The notes under the pieces were generated by a model, which saw only the letters and a list, made by a program, of their open reading frames with translations, had not been told where the DNA came from and did not search any database. The position numbers were made by a program, and so were the translations under genes. From Coriobacteriales bacterium (GTDB taxonomy: Bacteria > Actinomycetota > Coriobacteriia > Coriobacteriales > UBA8131): a stretch of 46,630 nucleotides of DNA. The first letter of the stretch is position 1. Every line of letters starts with the position of its first letter. Of this stretch, positions 42,734 to 46,630 are shown piece by piece. Location of the stretch: positions 1-46,630 of the forward strand of contig JAISLY010000049.1 of the NCBI GenBank assembly GCA_031277035.1. Reading direction: 5' to 3'.

Positions 42734-43336
42734 ATGGACATAACTGTTACCGGACGCAAAATGACTATCAGCGATGCGCTGCGGGATTACGTCGAGAAGA
42801 AGATTGGCGATTCCGTAAAGGTCTTTGAGATAAGCCCAATGTCGGTTGAGGTCGTCTTGCGCAAGGAGCGCAATCCCTCCAATCCGCGCCCAGCGACCGC
42901 CGAGATTACCCTGCGAACCAAGGGCCATGTTGTCCGCACGGAGGAATCCGAGGAGGATATGTACGCGGCCGTGGATGTCGCCGCCGCAAAGGTCGAGCGT
43001 CAGCTGCGCAAGTACAAGACAAAGGTGCTCGATCGACGCACGCGTGGCCCCAAGTTGGCTGAGGTGTTGGCGCCCATTGGTGCCGAGGCTGCCAGCGGAG
43101 CGCCCGCTGAGGCAATCGCCCTTATCCCCGCCGAGGACGAGGATCGGATCGTCCGCATCAAGGAAGTCGCGCTCGATGCCCTGAGCGAGGCCGAGGCGCT
43201 TATCCAGATTGACCTTCTCGGACATGACTTCTTTGTCTACACGAACAGCACGGACGGCCTGACCAATGTACTGTACCGCAGAAAGGATGGCAGCTACGGC
43301 CTCATCAAGCCCCAGGTCGAGACCGTCGAAGGCTGA
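42734..43336 (+). CDS. hpf: Ribosome hibernation promoting factor, long form
   Basis: The 200-residue protein has the S30AE/RaiA domain (MDITVTGRKMTISDALRDYVEKKI to RQLRKYKTKVLDRR, 1-125) and a C-terminal HPF domain (about 140-195, LLGHDFFVYTNSTDGLTNVLYRRKDGSYGLIKP). The long form dimerises 70S ribosomes to 100S particles in stationary phase. ATG 42734 follows AAGGGAGG. Its 3' end overlaps the start of the DivIC-like gene. Confidence 0.95.
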   Translation: MDITVTGRKMTISDALRDYVEKKIGDSVKVFEISPMSVEVVLRKERNPSNPRPATAEITLRTKGHVVRTEESEEDMYAAVDVAAAKVERQLRKYKTKVLDRRTRGPKLAEVLAPIGAEAASGAPAEAIALIPAEDEDRIVRIKEVALDALSEAEALIQIDLLGHDFFVYTNSTDGLTNVLYRRKDGSYGLIKPQVETVEG

Positions 43337-43922
43337 GACTCAGCGGCGCTCTGTTCGCGCCGCCAGCCGATCCGCAAAGGTTTCGACCCAGACAAAGACG
43401 CATACGAAGGCAAAGGCCTCGGCTCGTCCCGCAAAGGCAGGTGCGCGGCCCACAAAGGCCTCCATCCGCCCCGCAAAGGCCGCACGGCTCTCGCTTTCTC
43501 CCGCCCTGATCGTGGCTGTTGGGCTTGTGCTCGTGTTCGTTGCGGCCGGGTTCATCCTGTATCCGGTCACGCGCGACGCGTACGTCTCCTACCGCGAGAA
43601 GAGCCGCATAGAGGCCGAATACCAGGCGATACTCGATCGCAACGCGGCAATCCAGGCGCGCATCGACCATCTTGAGACTCTGGAGGGCATCGAAGATCGC
43701 GCCCGTGAGCAGTTTGGCTGGGTGCGTGAGGGGGAGGAGGCGGTCAATATCACCGGCCTTCAGACCGCTGAATCCTCAACGGTGCTGCCCGAGTCTGTGG
43801 CGGCTGGCTCCATCGCGCCTACCAGCGACTGGCTCAGTCAGATCCTCGATGCCCTCTTTGGCTATGAGTATCGCCCACCTGAGCACCTCTCGCCGGAATA
43901 CGAGCTCATACCCGGACTGTAG
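43287..43922 (+). CDS. DivIC/FtsB-type septum protein with basic repeat tail
   Basis: The 211-residue protein has one membrane helix (about 75-97), then a coiled coil (SRIEAEYQAILDRNAAIQARIDHLETLEGIEDRAREQFGWV), the plan of FtsB/DivIC divisome proteins. The cytoplasmic N-terminus is rich in Lys, Ala, Arg and Pro and includes a 21-base tandem repeat with KASARPA-type units. The start is uncertain: ATG 43287 follows GAAAGG and overlaps hpf by 50 bases. The long, basic cytoplasmic part is similar to actinobacterial DivIC proteins. Confidence 0.85.
   Translation: MAATASSSPRSRPSKAETQRRSVRAASRSAKVSTQTKTHTKAKASARPAKAGARPTKASIRPAKAARLSLSPALIVAVGLVLVFVAAGFILYPVTRDAYVSYREKSRIEAEYQAILDRNAAIQARIDHLETLEGIEDRAREQFGWVREGEEAVNITGLQTAESSTVLPESVAAGSIAPTSDWLSQILDALFGYEYRPPEHLSPEYELIPGL
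43413..43487 (+). repeat. 21-bp tandem repeat in the DivIC-like gene
   Basis: Units of aaggcctcggctcgtcccgc start at 43413, 43434 and 43455, with a partial fourth at 43476. They encode KASARPA, KAGARPT and KASIRPA in the basic cytoplasmic tail. Confidence 0.88.
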
Positions 43923-43942
43923 ATTGTGAGCGACGCATTGCC

Positions 43943-45019
43943 ATGAGCCTCCGTCTTGCGGCCATCGACCTTGGAACCGTGACCTCGCGCCTTTTGGTGG
44001 CCGATGTTGATGAGAACGGCATCACCGAACTGAGACGGGAGGCGCGTATCACACACCTTGGCGAGGGGCTTGCGACGACGGGGCGTATCGGTTCTGAGGC
44101 CCTCGCGCGCGAGCTTGAGGCCTGCAGGGATTTTCTCGACCTCATAGACCATGTTGCAACGCGCGATACGATTGCGGTGCGCCGTATCAGCGCGGTGGCG
44201 ACCTCGGCCATGCGCGACGCCGCGAACGCCAGTGCTGTTTTGGCTGCGCTTGCGGCCATCGGTGTGGATGTGGAGATTATCACGGGTGAGCGGGAGGCCG
44301 CTCTCTCGTTTGCCGGTACGCTGAGTGGCTTTCCCGAGGCGTCATTTGCGGGCAAAACGCTTCTGAGTGTCGATGTCGGAGGCGGCTCGACCGAGGTGGT
44401 CGTTGGGGGCGGCTCGACTGAGGCGCTCGTCGGAGGCACCTCGACCGAGGTGGTCGTTGGGGGCGGCTCGACCGAGGTGGTCGTTGGAGGCAACAGGATG
44501 CGCTCCTTTGACATTGGCTCGCGCCGGATGACCGAACGTTTCTTTGCCAGCGATCCACCGAGCGCCTCTGAACTTGCGGCAGCCCGTGATTGGGTGCGTG
44601 AGCAGATCGCTCCCTTCTTTTTGGACTTGAGCCATGATGCCCTGCTGCCCGATGTGATGCTGGCGGTCGCCGGAACGGCGACGAGTGCCGTGACGGTTTC
44701 TCGGGAGATAGACCCGTATGACCCCGCGCGCGTCCACGGTGCGCATCTGAGTGCGAGGGAGCTTGCGACCCTCATCGAACGCCTGGCGGCCCTGCCGCTC
44801 GCGCAACGTATCGAGGTTCGAGGCCTCCAAGCCGGGCGCGCGCCCGTTATCCTGGGCGGCCTCATCGTCCTCGCTGAAGTGCTTGCGGCCTCGAACCTCG
44901 ATACGTTCATCGTCTCCGAGACCGACATCCTCCACGGCATTCTGCTCGACAGCTACCTGCGTGAGACTGCGCCCTCTACCGGCAAGCCCCTCTCATCTTC
45001 TGCCCCTGCCCCCTGTTGA
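43943..45019 (+). CDS. ppx: Ppx/GppA family phosphatase with amplified phosphate-binding motif
   Basis: The 358-residue protein belongs to the exopolyphosphatase/pppGpp phosphatase family (AAIDLGTVTSRLLVADV at the start, SAVATSAMRDAAN). The family has one DxGGGSTE phosphate-binding loop. Here the loop DVGGGSTEVV is followed by three further copies: VGGGSTEAL, VGGTSTEVV and VGGGSTEVV. Then the protein continues normally (NRMRSFDIGSRRMTERFF). The repeat is 27 bases. Activity depends on which copy occupies the active site. ATG 43943 lies 20 bases after the DivIC-like gene, a usual actinobacterial order. Confidence 0.9.
   Translation: MSLRLAAIDLGTVTSRLLVADVDENGITELRREARITHLGEGLATTGRIGSEALARELEACRDFLDLIDHVATRDTIAVRRISAVATSAMRDAANASAVLAALAAIGVDVEIITGEREAALSFAGTLSGFPEASFAGKTLLSVDVGGGSTEVVVGGGSTEALVGGTSTEVVVGGGSTEVVVGGNRMRSFDIGSRRMTERFFASDPPSASELAAARDWVREQIAPFFLDLSHDALLPDVMLAVAGTATSAVTVSREIDPYDPARVHGAHLSARELATLIERLAALPLAQRIEVRGLQAGRAPVILGGLIVLAEVLAASNLDTFIVSETDILHGILLDSYLRETAPSTGKPLSSSAPAPC
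44375..44491 (+). repeat. 27-bp tandem repeat, 4.3 copies, in ppx
   Basis: Units at 44375, 44402, 44429 and 44456 of form gttgggggcggctcgaccga encode the GGGSTE motif. Units 1 and 4 differ by only two bases, so part of the array is recent. Confidence 0.95.
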
Positions 45020-45088
45020 GAGATTGACGGTGCGCTTGTGGCGTGCTTCCTGTGCGCTCCGTGGTAAAATTCCCGATGCGCCCGGTTT

Positions 45089-45173
45089 GGGGGTGTGGCG
45101 GAACTGGCATACGCAGCGGACTTAAAATCCGTCGCCGCAAGGCTTGTGGGTTCGAGTCCCACCACCCCTACCA
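45089..45173 (+). tRNA. tRNA-Leu(TAA)
   Basis: Acceptor GGGGGTG/CACCCCT, anticodon stem GCGGA with loop CTTAAAA (TAA), a long variable arm and GGGTTCGAGTCCC T-arm mark a class II leucine tRNA. CCA is encoded at 45171-45173. A TGGTAAAAT element at 45061-45069 could be its promoter. Confidence 0.97.
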
Positions 45174-45188
45174 CGACACAAGGAGGAC

Positions 45189-45234
45189 GTTCTTTTCTGT
45201 GTTTGAAATGGTAACGTCTGACACAGAAAAGAAC
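45189..45234. repeat. 14-bp inverted repeat after tRNA-Leu
   Basis: GTTCTTTTCTGTGT (45189-45202) and its exact complement (45221-45234) are separated by 18 bases. CTTCTGTGTTTG recurs right after it. It may be a tRNA terminator, or a mobile-element end in a lower-GC segment. Confidence 0.8.
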
Positions 45235-45254
45235 TACCTTCTGTGTTTGGATTA

Positions 45255-45352
45255 CGCCTTATCAGGTCAGTGCCTATGGCGTCGATGTCGAGCACTTGAA
45301 GCAGATCAAAGCTAGGTTCAACGAGTTGGTTCTGAAGCTCAAGTCGCACTGA
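45255..45352 (+). pseudogene. Possible remnant of a truncated gene
   Basis: A frame ending at a TGA near 45352 reads AYGVDVEHLKQIKARFNELV and continues to KLKSH. It is protein-like but has no start codon or ribosome binding site and runs into a stop near 45214. It could be the C-terminal end of a lost gene after the tRNA. The family is not recognised. Confidence 0.3.
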
Positions 45353-45422
45353 CATTCTGCGGGCGGTATTCCTCCAAGAGGTGGCAGAAGAACTGATCGG
45401 CGAGCTTCTTTTGTCACCCTGT

Positions 45423-45818
45423 TCACCTGACTTCAAGCTCTTTGATGCATGCAGTCATCAGGTCAAAATCCCTGTCGTTGTGGAGAAGGATCAGGTTGTT
45501 CTCCACTGCTGTTTGGGCGATGAGCAGGTCTACGGAGGAACGCGGGGTTATCCCCGATGCCCTGCATCTTCGATAGATTTCCGCTGCCGCCGCATAGCTT
45601 TCTGAGGACTCAAGCCGATAGTGGGGAATTGTTGACAACGCCAGCCGGACATCCTCAAAGGCCCGGTCGCCTTTGACTCCCTGCAAAACCTCATAGTAGG
45701 TGTAGACGGATATCCCGTAGGGGATGCCGCGGTCGATGAGTGCGCCGTAGAGCCCCGTTTTCTCGTTGACGGTGCCTTTGAGGGCATCGATGACTACCGA
45801 TGTGTCAATCAGGTACAT
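45423..45818 (-). CDS. vapC: VapC-type PIN-domain toxin
   Basis: The 131-residue PIN-domain RNase has the acidic metal site: Asp5 in MYLIDTSVVID, a Glu in YYEVLQG, Asp in SSVDLLIAQTA and Asp in HNDRDFD. ATG 45818 is preceded by GAAGGAA; a longer frame is possible but starts within the antitoxin gene. It overlaps vapB by 14 bases, so the two are translationally coupled. VapC cleaves tRNA or rRNA when not bound by its antitoxin. Confidence 0.9.
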   Translation of the reverse strand: MYLIDTSVVIDALKGTVNEKTGLYGALIDRGIPYGISVYTYYEVLQGVKGDRAFEDVRLALSTIPHYRLESSESYAAAAEIYRRCRASGITPRSSVDLLIAQTAVENNLILLHNDRDFDLMTACIKELEVR

Positions 45819-46017
45819 GGGGGTTCCTTCGCAGCTCCTTGTAGTCATAGCCATCGTAGAATTCTACGGTGCCAGCGAGCGTGCGCAAATCCACACGGTT
45901 ATGAGCCTCCACGTAGGCCCTTAATGCGACATCCACCGCTTCGCGCTTAGTCTTTGCCTGTGCGATACGCATCGCCTCGCCCACCAGCGCGTCGTCCAAT
46001 ACGATGTTCGTCCTCAT
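45805..46017 (-). CDS. vapB: VapB-type antitoxin
   Basis: The 70-residue protein starts MRTNIVLDDALVGEAMRIAQ, the ribbon-helix-helix form of the VapB (DUF2191) family. The C-terminal end (TVEFYDGYDYKELRRN) would bind and block the toxin. GGAGGTG precedes the ATG at 46017. Two copies of a 12-base direct repeat upstream form a likely operator. Confidence 0.88.
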   Translation of the reverse strand: MRTNIVLDDALVGEAMRIAQAKTKREAVDVALRAYVEAHNRVDLRTLAGTVEFYDGYDYKELRRNPHVPD

Positions 46018-46028
46018 GGTACACCTCC

Positions 46029-46062
46029 GTATACACCTTTAGTAAAATCAGTATACACCTTT
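46029..46062 (-). promoter_or_regulatory. Operator/promoter of vapBC
   Basis: GTATACACCTTT occurs at 46029-46040 and 46051-46062, 22 bases apart, two helical turns. Read on the minus strand it gives AAAGGTGTATAC and includes a TATACT -10 like others in the window. Binding of the ribbon-helix-helix antitoxin here would autoregulate the pair. Confidence 0.6.
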
Positions 46063-46367
46063 CTACTGGGCGAAAGGTTGACAAAACGGAACCGTCTGAA
46101 ACCACAGCTTCGTCGTACTCTGCAAATCTCATAAGGTCGTGCTCACCGATTCGTAGACAATAGGTAGGTTGCACTTTTTGCATCAAACACAAAAGGCAAC
46201 CCTTTTGAGCCTCTTCGCTGAATTGAGTGAGTAGGGGTTCTGTCGTACACTGATAGTCGGAGGTGATCCTCTTTAACGAGACGTTCAAGCAGGGCTATGC
46301 GTTTTACGAGAAGGTGAGCCCCACGCAAGAGCGCCTCCCCACGCAAGGCCGTCGTGTAGGCGTGGCC
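46063..46367. other. Lower-GC region with possible gene remnants
   Basis: No intact gene is supported. A plus-strand stretch near 46262 reads ILFNETFKQGYAFYEKVSP, and a minus frame reads CLLCLMQKVQPTYCLRIGEH; neither has a start signal and family. They may be pieces of decayed genes. Confidence 0.35.
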
Positions 46368-46601
46368 CTACGCAAGCCCGAGGACTCCGCAGATGAAGGG
46401 TATCCATAAAGCGAGGAGGACGATGATTGCGAGCTGGAGTAGAGCGGTGCTTCGCATCATGTCGGTCATCGAATAGTTGTCGTTCAGTAACGGCATTCCG
46501 GAATCCGCATACCGTATTACCTCAAAATAAAAAGTACTCGAAACACCATTCGTTGCCTCAGGAATAAATGTACTCGAAAGGTATGCCTTCTCTCCTTTCA
46601 T
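46368..46601 (-). CDS. Small hypothetical membrane protein
   Basis: The 77-residue frame ends in a membrane helix (LLQLAIIVLLALWIPFICGVLGLA). AAGG lies very close to the ATG at 46601, which is poor spacing, so the start may lie downstream. A 24-base imperfect direct repeat (ctcgaaa-containing, near 46509 and 46556) lies inside it. No family is recognised; the ORF may be incidental. Confidence 0.3.
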   Translation of the reverse strand: MKGEKAYLSSTFIPEATNGVSSTFYFEVIRYADSGMPLLNDNYSMTDMMRSTALLQLAIIVLLALWIPFICGVLGLA

Positions 46602-46620
46602 CCTTGAGGCTAACCGCCTT

Positions 46621-46626
46621 ATTGTA
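46621..46626 (-). promoter_or_regulatory. Possible -10 at the window edge
   Basis: Minus-strand TACAAT lies about 20 bases upstream of the small ORF. The -35 region is outside the window. Confidence 0.25.
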
Positions 46627-46630
46627 GCGC

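Noticed and set aside
45189-45234. Insertion sequence terminal repeats
   Set aside because: The arms are only 18 bases apart with no transposase, so it is treated as a hairpin of unknown role.

Overview
The window looks like a chromosomal segment from a GC-rich anaerobe of the Actinomycetota, most likely class Coriobacteriia (Eggerthellaceae or a relative). This rests on three things. The left third is dense in oxygen-sensitive redox enzymes: a glycyl radical enzyme, two molybdopterin enzymes and three flavin/Fe-S reductases. The housekeeping gene order is efp-[carboxyltransferase-accB]-accC-asp23-nusB-xseB-dxs-tlyA-nadK-recN-steA. PIN-toxin modules and tRNA genes with encoded CCA ends fill the gaps. 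The assignment is inferred from gene content, not from a database search.

Region 1 (1-20605) is a catabolic/respiratory accessory region. It starts inside a glycyl radical enzyme gene, followed by a UroD-family gene. Next come a minus-strand alcohol dehydrogenase and an Old-Yellow-Enzyme-type flavin/Fe-S reductase. A molybdopterin oxidoreductase, its ferredoxin subunit, an unrecognised protein and an MFS transporter form a plus-strand operon. Two more flavin/Fe-S reductases flank a second MFS transporter on the minus strand. Divergent from these is a two-subunit molybdenum enzyme that closely matches pyrogallol-phloroglucinol transhydroxylase (AthL/AthS). The theme is cytoplasmic reductive or hydroxyl-transfer chemistry on aromatic, probably polyphenolic, substrates that are imported by the MFS carriers.

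Region 2 (20677-33684) is the conserved core: a zinc-ribbon protein, EF-P, a carboxyltransferase fused to a complete AccB, AccC, Asp23, NusB, XseB, DXS, TlyA, NAD kinase, RecN and SteA. Many of these genes are co-directional and overlap by a few bases. Several carry in-frame low-complexity tandem-repeat insertions that their families normally lack.

Region 3 (33816-34900) holds tRNA-His, tRNA-Leu(TAG) and tRNA-Arg(TCT) on the minus strand, with a weakly supported membrane-protein gene and a 31-bp duplication of the tRNA-Arg 3' end. Region 4 (35223-42289) is a second catabolic locus: a GNAT-like protein, a thiolase-fold protein without its nucleophilic cysteine, a DUF35 zinc-ribbon/OB partner, a DUF485 + sodium:solute symporter pair, a nitrilase and a PucR-type regulator. 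Region 5 (42734-45173) is core again: hpf, a DivIC/FtsB-type gene, a Ppx/GppA phosphatase and tRNA-Leu(TAA). Region 6 (45174-46630) is lower in GC and holds gene remnants, a VapBC module and a small membrane ORF.

The most unusual property of the window is a recurrent burden of short tandem arrays. Inside genes every clear unit is a multiple of three (18, 21, 27, 33 bp). Between genes the units are 10, 12, 14, 37 and 39 bp. One array multiplies the phosphate-binding motif of the Ppx/GppA phosphatase. Other leads are a probable internal translation start that would release free AccB from a fusion protein, two reductases with Trp in place of the catalytic Tyr, and a Cys-less thiolase/DUF35 pair.
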